The position numbers were made by a program, and so were the translations under genes. Below the pieces are notes generated by a model, which was not told the DNA's origin, ran no database searches, and was given only the letters and a program-made list of their open reading frames with translations. 64,000 nt of DNA from assembly GCF_039523035.1 (NCBI RefSeq), contig NZ_BAAAEN010000003.1:62001-126000 (forward strand), given 5' to 3'. Of this stretch, positions 15,699 through 23,821 are shown in pieces. Source of the stretch: Pigmentiphaga daeguensis (GTDB lineage Bacteria; Pseudomonadota; Gammaproteobacteria; Burkholderiales; Burkholderiaceae_B). Each line of letters opens with the position of its first letter. Within the stretch, counting starts at the first letter, position 1.

Positions 15699-17606
15699 AT
15701 GTCGGCTGACCGAGCAAGCGCCCAGGCAGGCGACGCCGGAGCCGCTGCCCCCGCCCAAGTCCGCCTTCCCGTCCGTGGACGGGGCCTGATATACGGATGC
15801 TCCGCGCTGGCCCTGCTGGCCTGCGCGGTCACCGGCGGCCTGCAATGGCCCATCGCCCTGCCGTTGATCTCCACGCTGGTCGCCGGCGTCATCGTGCTAC
15901 CCCTGCGCGAATCGACGCTGCTGTCGGCGGCCTCGGTGGTCTTCACCTCGCTGCTGGATTTCTGGAACTGGATGATCGGTCCGCTGCCGCTGGTCTGGCG
16001 TCTGCCCGACGTCCCGGTCGCGCCGCTGTTCGCCGTGACCACGCTGCTGTCCGTCGCCGTGGTTCACCTCTGCCTGTCGGCATCGCAGGCGGCGGGCCAG
16101 CGGCTGGCTGCGCGAGCGGCCCTCGACCGCCCCGCGCGGCCGGCCACGCACATGGAGCCGCTGCTGGACCGCCTGCCGCACGCCATGGCGATCGCCGGCG
16201 CCGACGGCGCGCTGGCCTATGCCAACGGCCCCTACCTGGCCCTGATCGACAAGCCCGCCGACGTCGCGCTGGGGCGCACCATGCGCGAGCTGTGGCCGCG
16301 CCGCGCGGCCTCGCTGTGCGCGCCCCACCTGGAACAGGCCGCCCAGGGCAAGGCCGCGAGTTTCCGGCTGCCCTTCACCACGCCCGACAACGTCAAGCGC
16401 GAATTCGACGTCTTCCTCTCGCCCCACGCCGATACGGACGGGGGCACCCAGGCCACACTGATGATGCTGGTGGACGTGACCGACGCGGTGCGCGCCAAGC
16501 ATGGCCTGCTCGAGCGCGAGTCCATGTACAAGGCCGTCATCGAGCACGCTCCCATCGGCATCCTGACCCAGGTCGACGGCCTGCTGATCTACGCCAATCC
16601 CGCGGCCTTGCTCATGCTGTCGGCGGACTGGTCGGGCCGTGCCATCGGGCGGCCGTTCTCGGACTTCATCGTCGACAAGGACCGCGAAAAGGTCCGCCGG
16701 CGCATCGAGGAACTGTCCCAGGCGCCGGGGTTCGCCGAATTCAAGCCCTACCGGCTGGTGGCGCTGGACGGCCAGAAGCGCGACGTCGAGCTTGCCGCGA
16801 TCAGCGTCACCCGCGACGGCAAGCAGCGGGTGGAGTTGTTCTGCGTCGACGTCACGGAACACCGCCTGGCCGAGGACAAGATCCGCCAACTGAACGAAAC
16901 CCTGGAACTGCGCGTGGCCGAACGGACGGCCGAACTCGAGGCGTTCACCAGTTCCGTCAGCCACGACCTGCGTGCGCCGGCCCGCCAGATCATGTCGGCC
17001 GCCGATATCATGCTGCGCAAGGCCGGACAGCCGGGCGGCGACATCAAGCCCATGCTGTCGGCGCTCCTGACCACCGCCGAGCGCATGAACCGCACCATCG
17101 ACGCGCTGCTGGAGCTGTCACGCCTGGGACGCGCCGGCATCGTGCCCTCGCTGTGGCCGCTGGGCACCATGGTGCAGGAAATCCAGTCGGAAATGGCCGC
17201 CAACGTGGCGGACCGCACGGTCTCGTGGCGCATCGACAAACTGCCGCGCGTGTTCGCCGATCCCCACCTGATCCGGCTGGTCATGGTCAATCTGCTGGAC
17301 AACGCGGTCAAGTTCACCCGCTATACCCCCAACGCGCTGATCGAGGTCTGGGCGGACGAGTACGAGCAGACCATCGCCATCAACGTACGCGACAACGGCG
17401 CCGGCTTCGACATGCGTCAGGCCGGCAAACTCTTCACCATGTTCAGCCGGTTGCATTCCAACCGGGATTTCGAAGGCACCGGCGTCGGATTGGCGCATTG
17501 CCGCCGCATCGTCGAGCGCCACGGGGGGCGCATCGTCGCCCATGGCGAACCCGGCAAGGGCGCCACGCTCCGGTTCACGCTGCCGCACGAACCCCATTCC
17601 GTATAA
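15699..17606 (+). CDS. Membrane-bound PAS sensor histidine kinase
   Basis: 635 residues. The N-terminal region has about four hydrophobic segments between residues 28 and 127 (KdpD-like DUF4118 arrangement possible). Two PAS modules follow (about 150-270 and 275-395), then a HisKA domain with phosphoacceptor H422 in SVSHDLRAPARQIM. The HATPase domain shows MVNLLDNAVKFTR (N box), DNGAGFDM (G1) and EGTGVGLAHCRRIVERHGG (G2). The H-box form SHDLRAP is that of phytochrome-like and KdpD-like kinases. No response regulator gene is adjacent, so its partner is elsewhere. A TACAAT hexamer (15642-15647) lies upstream without a convincing -35. Confidence 0.92.
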   Translation: MSADRASAQAGDAGAAAPAQVRLPVRGRGLIYGCSALALLACAVTGGLQWPIALPLISTLVAGVIVLPLRESTLLSAASVVFTSLLDFWNWMIGPLPLVWRLPDVPVAPLFAVTTLLSVAVVHLCLSASQAAGQRLAARAALDRPARPATHMEPLLDRLPHAMAIAGADGALAYANGPYLALIDKPADVALGRTMRELWPRRAASLCAPHLEQAAQGKAASFRLPFTTPDNVKREFDVFLSPHADTDGGTQATLMMLVDVTDAVRAKHGLLERESMYKAVIEHAPIGILTQVDGLLIYANPAALLMLSADWSGRAIGRPFSDFIVDKDREKVRRRIEELSQAPGFAEFKPYRLVALDGQKRDVELAAISVTRDGKQRVELFCVDVTEHRLAEDKIRQLNETLELRVAERTAELEAFTSSVSHDLRAPARQIMSAADIMLRKAGQPGGDIKPMLSALLTTAERMNRTIDALLELSRLGRAGIVPSLWPLGTMVQEIQSEMAANVADRTVSWRIDKLPRVFADPHLIRLVMVNLLDNAVKFTRYTPNALIEVWADEYEQTIAINVRDNGAGFDMRQAGKLFTMFSRLHSNRDFEGTGVGLAHCRRIVERHGGRIVAHGEPGKGATLRFTLPHEPHSV

Positions 17607-17740
17607 ACCCGGAGGCGCGCCCTTCGGTACCTGTATCCGTATGTAAAACGCCACTGCAACATTACATTGCGGAAATGTTTACAGGATGCAACACCGAAAA
17701 CATAGAATAAACGGTCCCTATTCCTCGCTTTCGAGGTGCC

Positions 17741-17935
17741 ATGACCACCCTCGCCTACAGCTCGCTCGCGGTTGCCTTCCTGCTGGGCCTGCTCAAGTTC
17801 CGCGCGTCGTGGCGCAAGCGGCGCCGGCTGCGGGAGATCGAGTTGCGAGGCGGGTCACTGTGCATGGAATGCGGCCGATACCTGAAGCCGCACGCCCGTT
17901 ACTGCCCGCATTGCCTGGCCGAACAGCGCGGCTAG
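17741..17935 (+). CDS. Small membrane protein with C-terminal zinc ribbon
   Basis: 64 residues. It has one hydrophobic segment (LAYSSLAVAFLLGLLKF, residues 4-20), then a strongly basic stretch (RASWRKRRRLREIELR) and two CxxC-type knuckles, CMEC and CPHC (residues 41-57), that should bind one zinc ion. The basic run after the membrane segment predicts a cytoplasmic C-terminus. The frame ends just before the convergent acetyltransferase gene. The function is unknown. Domain architecture and a plausible position make it a genuine small gene and not chance. Confidence 0.7.
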   Translation: MTTLAYSSLAVAFLLGLLKFRASWRKRRRLREIELRGGSLCMECGRYLKPHARYCPHCLAEQRG

Positions 17936-17944
17936 GAACGGCGG

Positions 17945-18667
17945 TCAGGCCGGGCCCACGCGGCTTCGGATCTCTGCCAGCGTTTCGATCTGGCGGCCCT
18001 GCCCGTCGAAATTGGCGGGGTCGAGCCATCGCCCATACGCCGCATGCAGGGCCGGATAGTCGCTGTCGATGATCGAATACCATGCCGTATCTCGATTGCG
18101 CCCGCGCGTGACCACGGCCTGGCGGAAAATCCCTTCGAAGGTGAAGCCGTAGCGCGAAGCCGCCGCGCGTGACGGGGCGTTCAGCGCGTCGCACTTCCAC
18201 TCGAAACGGCGATAGCCGAGGTCTTCGAACACATGCCCGAGCAGGAGCGCCATCGTTTCGGTGGCGATGCGCGTGCGCTTCATGCGCGGCGAATAGGTGA
18301 CACTGCCCACTTCGATCACGCCGTTGGGCGCATCGATGCGCATGAGGGCGATCGTGCCCACCGCCTGTCCGCTGGCGAGGTCGATCACGGCATGATGCAT
18401 GGGATCGCTCAAGCCCGCGACCGTTTCCAGATAGCGGCGATAGGCATCCAGCGAGTCGAACGGGCCGACGGAAAGATAGGTCCAGTCGCGCCAGTCGGGC
18501 GCATCGCGATACGCCTCGTAAAGCTCGGCCGCATGGCGCTCCGGATCGATGCGCTCGATCCTGCAATAGCGCCCCGCGAGCGTTCGGCCATCGGGAAGCC
18601 GGGCGCCTTGCCAATCCGGCAGGGCCGCACCGACCGGCTGTTGGAATTCGTTCAATCTGGCCGTCAC
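17945..18667 (-). CDS. GNAT acetyltransferase, RimJ/RimL type
   Basis: About 240 residues. Acetyltransf_3 features are CRIERIDPERHAAELYEAY near the start, VGTIALMRIDAPNGVIEVGSV, then the TRIATETMALLLGHVFEDLGY helix bearing the acetyl-CoA loop, and FEWKCDALNAPSRAAASRYGF, typical of RimL-like N-acetyltransferases. The start is taken as GTG 18667 with a GGGAA sequence just upstream. An in-frame start at 18742 would run into the ppa terminator. The substrate is unknown: it could be a ribosomal protein N-terminus or a small amine. Confidence 0.85.
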   Translation of the reverse strand: MTARLNEFQQPVGAALPDWQGARLPDGRTLAGRYCRIERIDPERHAAELYEAYRDAPDWRDWTYLSVGPFDSLDAYRRYLETVAGLSDPMHHAVIDLASGQAVGTIALMRIDAPNGVIEVGSVTYSPRMKRTRIATETMALLLGHVFEDLGYRRFEWKCDALNAPSRAAASRYGFTFEGIFRQAVVTRGRNRDTAWYSIIDSDYPALHAAYGRWLDPANFDGQGRQIETLAEIRSRVGPA

Positions 18668-18740
18668 GTCGTTCCCGCCTCTGCCTGGTGTGCAACGCTC
18701 CAAGATAAGCCAAGCCCGGCCTTTCCAAAAGCCCCATGAC

Positions 18741-18764
18741 AAAAGGCCTCCCGGGAAGGAGGCC
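18741..18764 (-). terminator. Intrinsic terminator of ppa
   Basis: On the minus strand GGCCTCC-TTCCCG-GGAGGCC (7-base-pair GC stem, 6-base loop) is followed at once by TTTT. It begins 27 bases after the ppa stop codon. Confidence 0.8.
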
Positions 18765-18791
18765 CTTGCGCGACAGCGGGACTACCGGGGC

Positions 18792-19328
18792 TTACTTGCC
18801 GGCCTTCTGATAACGCTCGATGCTGCCGACGATCTCCTGGCGGGCGGCTTCCGGGCCGTCCCAGCCCTTCACCTTGACCCACTTGCCCTTCTCCAGATCC
18901 TTGTAGTGCTCGAAGAAATGCTGGATGCGCAGCAGGTATTCGGGCTGCAGGTCTTCCGGCTTCTGCCAGTGGCGATAGATGGGCAGGACCTTGTCCACGG
19001 GAACGGCCAGCAGCTTGGCGTCGCCGCCCGCTTCGTCGTCCATGTTCAGGATGCCGATGGGACGGCAGCGCACGACGGCGCCGACGGTGACCGGATGCGG
19101 GGTGATGACCAGCACGTCGACGGGGTCGCCGTCGTCGGACAGGGTCTGCGGCACGTAGCCGTAATTGCACGGGTAGTGCATGGCCGTCATCATGAAGCGA
19201 TCGACGAACAAGGCTCCGGTTTCCTTGTCGACTTCGTACTTGATCGGATCCGCGTTCATCGGGATCTCAATGATGACGTTGAATTCTTCCGGCGCCTTTT
19301 TGCCGGGACCGACTCGATCGAGATTCAT
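18792..19328 (-). CDS. ppa: Inorganic pyrophosphatase
   Basis: 178-residue family I soluble pyrophosphatase, a cytoplasmic enzyme hydrolysing PPi to phosphate with Mg2+. The signature DDGDPVDVLV (residues 65-74) supplies metal-binding aspartates D66, D68 and D71. MNADPIKYEVDKETGAL and the NYGYVPQTL active-site segment are also intact. Length matches E. coli Ppa. It is monocistronic, bounded by a clear terminator, with hemY 72 bases upstream on the same strand. Confidence 0.97.
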   Translation of the reverse strand: MNLDRVGPGKKAPEEFNVIIEIPMNADPIKYEVDKETGALFVDRFMMTAMHYPCNYGYVPQTLSDDGDPVDVLVITPHPVTVGAVVRCRPIGILNMDDEAGGDAKLLAVPVDKVLPIYRHWQKPEDLQPEYLLRIQHFFEHYKDLEKGKWVKVKGWDGPEAARQEIVGSIERYQKAGK

Positions 19329-19400
19329 AACTGCCTGGAAGGTTGGAAAAAACAGGTGGACCGGCCCGGGGCCGGCACGACATCGAAAAAAACCGCTGCG

Positions 19401-20696
19401 CTAGAGGCCGGCCGCGCGATCGGGCGCCACGTCCTCTTCGCTCTCGAACTGGGGCCGCGCGGCGGCGGGGGCGAACAGGACGGCTTCGTCGGCCTTCAGG
19501 ACCGGCAGGCCGATCACCGCCTCGGTGGCCAGGCGCCAGTGCCGCACGGCCTCGACGGCGCGGTCGGTGCGATCGTACAGGCTGGCCAGCAGCGCATGCG
19601 TGCGCGGGTCGTCGCGCTCGCTCAGGCTGCGTTCGAGATATCGCTGCGCCGGCCCCCACAGGCGCCCGCACAGGCACAGCGTGCCCAGCGCCTGCAGCAG
19701 GTCGGGATCGTTGGGGTGCTGGCGCAGCCAGCTCTCGGCCTTCTCCAGCCGCGGGGGTATCTGTTCGGGGCTGCAACGGGCATAGGCCTGAAGCAGGACG
19801 GGACTGAGCTGGGCGTCGAGCGCGGTCTCGAGGATGCGGCGGGTCCGCAGCTCGTCGCCATCGGCCTCGAACACCGCGGCGCCGGCCTGCGCCACTTCCG
19901 GCAGGACGCGTTCGTCGTCCTTCAGGTCCTTCCAGATCGCGCGCCGCGTGGCGGCATCGCTGGCCGACCGCAACAGCTCGGCCGCGGCGGTGGCGATCAT
20001 GCGCGTGGCGGCGGCCGGATGCAGGGCATTGCGCTTGGACAGCGTGCGCGCCAGCTTCAGGACCTCGGCCCAGTGCCCCAGGTCGCGATGGGCGCGCAGG
20101 GTGAGCCGCAGCGAATGCATGTGCTTGGGGCCGCCTTCGTGCAGTTGCGACAGCAAGGCCAGCGCTTCCTCGGGCCGCTGCTGGTCCAGCAGCATGTCGG
20201 CCTCGACCAGGACGACGGCGGGCTTGAGCCCGGCATCGGCGTCGGCGGCCTCGCGGGCCTGCGCCAGCAGCAGGTCGCGGCGGGCGAATTCCTGCATGGC
20301 ATGCGCCGCCCGGGCGGCCGACAGGTTGGCCAGGACGCGGCGCGACGGCACGTCGGTCTGTCCGGCCACGCTGCTCATGTCGGCCTCGGCCTTGGCATAG
20401 CGGCCTTCCAGAAGGTTGATCCAGCCGCGCTCGAGCAGTTCCTGCTGCTGCGCCAGCGCGCGGCGCGCGCGCCAGCGGCGCACCCGCACGGGCAGGTCCA
20501 GGGTCCAGGAGATGGCGCGCAGCGCGGCGTACAGCACCGCGAACAACGCGACCAGGATCAGCGCGGCCAGGCTGGCGGACAGCTCGACCCGGTAGGGCGG
20601 CAGCAGCAGCGCGACGTTGCCGGAGTGATAACGCAGCCCGACGGCCAGCCCGACGGCGGCCACCAGCAGCAACAGGGTCCAGAACCAGGTGCGCAT
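19401..20696 (-). CDS. hemY: HemY-like inner-membrane TPR protein
   Basis: 431 residues. The N-terminal HemY_N region has two membrane segments (WFWTLLLLVAAVGLAVGL and the ASLAALILVALFAVLYAAL stretch, residues 4-60). A TPR-like helical domain follows (ALAQQQELLERGWINLLEGRYAKAEAD onward). HemY of the gamma/beta type is not the Bacillus oxidase; it is an accessory protein of haem synthesis whose role is poorly defined. It starts 3 bases after the hemX stop, completing the hemC-hemD-hemX-hemY order. Confidence 0.93.
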   Translation of the reverse strand: MRTWFWTLLLLVAAVGLAVGLRYHSGNVALLLPPYRVELSASLAALILVALFAVLYAALRAISWTLDLPVRVRRWRARRALAQQQELLERGWINLLEGRYAKAEADMSSVAGQTDVPSRRVLANLSAARAAHAMQEFARRDLLLAQAREAADADAGLKPAVVLVEADMLLDQQRPEEALALLSQLHEGGPKHMHSLRLTLRAHRDLGHWAEVLKLARTLSKRNALHPAAATRMIATAAAELLRSASDAATRRAIWKDLKDDERVLPEVAQAGAAVFEADGDELRTRRILETALDAQLSPVLLQAYARCSPEQIPPRLEKAESWLRQHPNDPDLLQALGTLCLCGRLWGPAQRYLERSLSERDDPRTHALLASLYDRTDRAVEAVRHWRLATEAVIGLPVLKADEAVLFAPAAARPQFESEEDVAPDRAAGL

Positions 20697-20699
20697 GCC

Positions 20700-21860
20700 T
20701 TACCTCTGCGCGCCGGGGACGGCGTTGCGCGGCAGCACCGACCGGACCGCGGCCAGGCTGTCATTGAGATTCGGCAGCTCGATGGAGATGTCGGTCTCGC
20801 GGATCTGCCGCAGCAGCGTCTGGGCATTGCGCGTGAGCGGCGCGTTCGCATCGAAATAGGCGGGCAGGGCCTGGCCGACGGCGTCCAGGTCGGCGCGCCA
20901 GGCATGCTCCTGCCGGGACAACAGGGCCAGCCGGGCATTGAGCAGCCTGAGCTTGAGATTCTCGCGCACCATGGCGCCCTGCTCGGGGGATACCAGCAGG
21001 GCGTCGGGCTTGTCGATGCGGCGGATGCGGATCAGGTCGCGCATGTCGCCCAGGAAACCGTCCCGCAGCGGCCGCCACCACGCGGTGGCGCGCTGCCACC
21101 AGGGCGCGTCGCCCGCCGGCGCCTGCGCCGTCTCGGCCGCGGCCGGCGCGGGCTGGCCATCGGCCTCGTGGGCCGGCTGCACGCTGGCCAGCAGCGGCAG
21201 GCGGTCGAGCAGGCCGATCAACTGGTCGATCTTGACCACCAGGCCGGACACGTCCACCGACGGCAGTCCGCGCAGCCGCTCGAGGTCCTGCGCGATGGCG
21301 CGGCGCACGGCGGTGAACTGGGGCCGGTCGGCGCGCGCCAGCCGGGCGTCGGCCACCTGCAGCGCGGCGATGGAGTTCTGCACGTTGCCGGCCAGTTGCA
21401 GCTGCTGGGCGGCGATGGACAGGGCCTGTTCGACCTCGATCAAGGTCCATTCGTCCTCGCCGCGCGACAGTTCCTGATAGAGCTGCTCCAGCGCGGCCTG
21501 CTGGCTTTGCGACTCCAGCACCTTGGACTCGAGCACGGCCAGCTTGTCGGTATTGCCCTGGGCGATGGACAGGGCCTGGCGGGCGCGGGCCTGGGCATCG
21601 CGGGAGAAGGAGTCGATCTCGTTGAAGCGGCGCGCCGATTCGCGGCCGATGGCATCGACCAGCTGCTGCTGGCGCCACAGCGCGGCAGCCAGCACCACGA
21701 TCACGATCAGCGCGAAGGCGAGCACCGTTCCGAGCCAGGGGAAGGAGCGGGTGGACGCCCTGCCCTTGGGGGCACGGCCGGCGCGCTCGGTTGCGGAACG
21801 GGTATCGTTGGGCGCAGGACCCTGCGCGGATGCGGGAGATGCGTTCTCGGATGCAGTCAT
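20700..21860 (-). CDS. hemX: HemX-like membrane protein
   Basis: 386 residues. One transmembrane segment (residues about 45-66, TVLAFALIVIVVLAAALW) is followed by a coiled-coil-rich periplasmic region (QALSIAQGNTDKLAVLESKVLESQSQQAALEQL). The N-terminal 30 residues are low complexity. It is annotated in related genomes as a uroporphyrin-III C-methyltransferase, but no SAM methylase motif is visible, so the enzymatic name is not supported. It overlaps hemD by four bases (ATGA), indicating translational coupling. Confidence 0.9.
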   Translation of the reverse strand: MTASENASPASAQGPAPNDTRSATERAGRAPKGRASTRSFPWLGTVLAFALIVIVVLAAALWRQQQLVDAIGRESARRFNEIDSFSRDAQARARQALSIAQGNTDKLAVLESKVLESQSQQAALEQLYQELSRGEDEWTLIEVEQALSIAAQQLQLAGNVQNSIAALQVADARLARADRPQFTAVRRAIAQDLERLRGLPSVDVSGLVVKIDQLIGLLDRLPLLASVQPAHEADGQPAPAAAETAQAPAGDAPWWQRATAWWRPLRDGFLGDMRDLIRIRRIDKPDALLVSPEQGAMVRENLKLRLLNARLALLSRQEHAWRADLDAVGQALPAYFDANAPLTRNAQTLLRQIRETDISIELPNLNDSLAAVRSVLPRNAVPGAQR

Positions 21861-22696
21861 GACACCGATTCTATCGCGGCCAGGATGTCCTCATCCCGGG
21901 GCGCGCAAGTTTGTAACATTGGCGGGTCGCCGCGAGCGGGCAATGCTTCGGCGATCACCGTTATTAAATGCCGGGCGATCCGTGGATGGGTTGCAACGAG
22001 ACGACAATCGGCCCACCAGTCCAGCAATCCCAGGGCTGCCAGGTGGCCGCGTACCGCGTCCACGCCCTCGGCGCTGGTCAGCAGCCAGGCGGTGGGCGTG
22101 CCCGCGCGGGCCAGTTGGCGCAGGCCCTCGGCCTGGTGCGGCGTCCAGGCCGCGGGAACCCGCCTGTACGCGCGGTGCAGGGTGACGGTGGCGCCGGCCT
22201 CGCGCAGGCGGCCGGCCAGCCAGTCGCGGCCGGTGCCCTGTTCGCCCCGGCCGCCGCGCACGATCAGCACCCGGGACGGCAGCGGCGCGGCGGACAGGAC
22301 GGCCCATAGCGCCTCGGAATCGAAATGCGGGCTGTCGGGCGCGGGCTGAACCAGCCGCGGAGCCTGGCCGAAAGCCGGATGTTCGCGCAGCGCCCGTGCG
22401 CTGGCCGGCCCGACGACCGCGGCGGCCGTGGCATCGGGCCAGGCCCGGCCCCGGCCGGCGGCCTCGCGCCATGTGTCCAGGAACATCCTCACGGCGTTGC
22501 CGCTGACGAAGACGACGAGATCGAAATCGGCGGGATCGGGCACCGGGCCGGCCTCGGGGGTCAGCCGCAGCGCCGGCAGGTCCAGCGCCCGCCACCCCCG
22601 CGCCTCGAGCGCCCGCGCCAGGCCCCCGTTCTGGCCGGCGGGACGGGTCAGGACGACGGCTCGCGCGCAAGCCGGTGCGGATGGCTGGGCCGGCAT
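21857..22696 (-). CDS. hemD: Uroporphyrinogen-III synthase
   Basis: 279 residues. HemD has low sequence conservation, but the pattern is present: VLTRPAGQNGGLARALEARG at the N-terminus, VFVSGNAVRMFLD at about 65-80, VGPASARALRE, LIVRGGRGEQGTGRDWLAGRLREAG, and the terminal WLLTSAEGVDAVRGHL and VATHPRIARHL. It cyclises hydroxymethylbilane with D-ring inversion in the cytosol. It lies 6 bases after hemC and overlaps hemX. Context makes the assignment firm. Confidence 0.93.
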   Translation of the reverse strand: MPAQPSAPACARAVVLTRPAGQNGGLARALEARGWRALDLPALRLTPEAGPVPDPADFDLVVFVSGNAVRMFLDTWREAAGRGRAWPDATAAAVVGPASARALREHPAFGQAPRLVQPAPDSPHFDSEALWAVLSAAPLPSRVLIVRGGRGEQGTGRDWLAGRLREAGATVTLHRAYRRVPAAWTPHQAEGLRQLARAGTPTAWLLTSAEGVDAVRGHLAALGLLDWWADCRLVATHPRIARHLITVIAEALPARGDPPMLQTCAPRDEDILAAIESVS

Positions 22697-22702
22697 CGCG
22701 GC

Positions 22703-23626
22703 TCAGCCCAGCGTATCGAGGATGTCCGCCGCGCCGGCCGCCAGGAGTTCTTCGGCCACGGCCAGGCCCAGGGCCTCGGCGTCCTTCGCGGTGCCGGTGC
22801 GCTCGGCGCGGACGATGCGCCCGCCGTCGGGCGTCGCCACCAGGGCACGCAGGCGCAGCGATTCGCCTTGCGCCTGCGCGTAGGCGGCCAGCGGCACCTG
22901 GCAGGAGCCGCCCAGGCGCCGCGATACGGCGCGTTCGGCCAGGGCCTCGGCGGTGGTGGCGGCATGGGCCAGCGGCGCCAGCACCGCGCGCAGGTCGTCG
23001 CGATCGGCGCGGATCTCGATGCCCAGGGCGCCCTGCCCCGCGGCCGGCAGGCTGTCCTCGGGCGCCAGCAGGGTCCGGATGCGCTCGCCCAGGCCCAGCC
23101 GGCGCAGGCCGGCCGCGGCCAGCACGATGGCATCGTATTCGCCGCGATCGAGCTTGCCCAGGCGAGTCTGCAGGTTCCCGCGCAGGGGCCGCACCTGCAG
23201 GTGCGGATGGCGCGCCCGGATCTGCGACTCGCGCCGCAGGCTGGAGGTGCCGATGACGGCGCCGGCGGGCATCTCGGCCAGTTCCGCGTAGCGCGCCGAC
23301 ACCAGGGCGTCGCGCGGATCCTCGCGCTCCATGATGGTGGACAGCAGGAACTCCGGCGCCAGGTCCACCGGCACGTCCTTGAGCGAATGCACGGCCAGGT
23401 CGGCGCGGCCGTCCTGCAGGGCGGTTTCCAGTTCCTTGACGAACAGGCCCTTGCCGCCGACCTTCGACAGCGTGCGGTCCAGGATGCGGTCGCCGCGGGT
23501 GGTCATGCCCAGCAGCTCGACGGAGCACTGCGGATACAGCGCGCGCAGCCGCGCCTGTACATGCTCGGCCTGCCAGAGCGCCAACTGGCTTTCGCGCGTG
23601 GCGATGATCAAACGATCGTTTTTCAA
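22703..23626 (-). CDS. hemC: Porphobilinogen deaminase (hydroxymethylbilane synthase)
   Basis: 307 residues from a TTG start. It condenses four porphobilinogens to hydroxymethylbilane. The catalytic aspartate lies in LAVHSLKDVPVDL, the dipyrromethane-anchoring cysteine in RRLGGSCQVPLAAYA, and the N-terminal IIATRESQLALWQAEHV is intact. No ATG exists near the conserved N-terminus. The TTG at 23626 gives the family length (about 310), while an upstream in-frame start would add some 70 residues of unrelated sequence and overlap the ppc promoter side. First gene of hemCDXY; divergent from ppc across 195 bases. Confidence 0.95.
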   Translation of the reverse strand: MKNDRLIIATRESQLALWQAEHVQARLRALYPQCSVELLGMTTRGDRILDRTLSKVGGKGLFVKELETALQDGRADLAVHSLKDVPVDLAPEFLLSTIMEREDPRDALVSARYAELAEMPAGAVIGTSSLRRESQIRARHPHLQVRPLRGNLQTRLGKLDRGEYDAIVLAAAGLRRLGLGERIRTLLAPEDSLPAAGQGALGIEIRADRDDLRAVLAPLAHAATTAEALAERAVSRRLGGSCQVPLAAYAQAQGESLRLRALVATPDGGRIVRAERTGTAKDAEALGLAVAEELLAAGAADILDTLG

Positions 23627-23821
23627 ATGCGGGGATCTCGATTGCGATGCGAACAGGCTTCCGCTCTCGCGGCGCCCCCCTTCGGGATTATAGAAGTATT
23701 CGATATGGGCTCTTTTTTCATGGCATGCTTTCGGGGCGCCCGCACCGCGTTCTTTTGCCTTTCGGGCCCGTCTCCAAGCATTTGCAGCAGCCGACTCCAA
23801 CGACAACACGCGCGACGCTCC

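Noticed and set aside
20700..21860. Uroporphyrin-III C-methyltransferase activity for HemX
   Set aside because: No SAM-dependent methylase motif is visible. The protein is one membrane helix plus a coiled coil, so only the structural HemX name is used.
18690..22349. A 1,219-codon plus-strand frame opposite ppa and the hem genes
   Set aside because: It is antisense to ppa, hemY, hemX and hemD, all with clear family motifs. The translated product is low complexity and histidine/glutamine/glycine-rich, typical of antisense frames at high GC.
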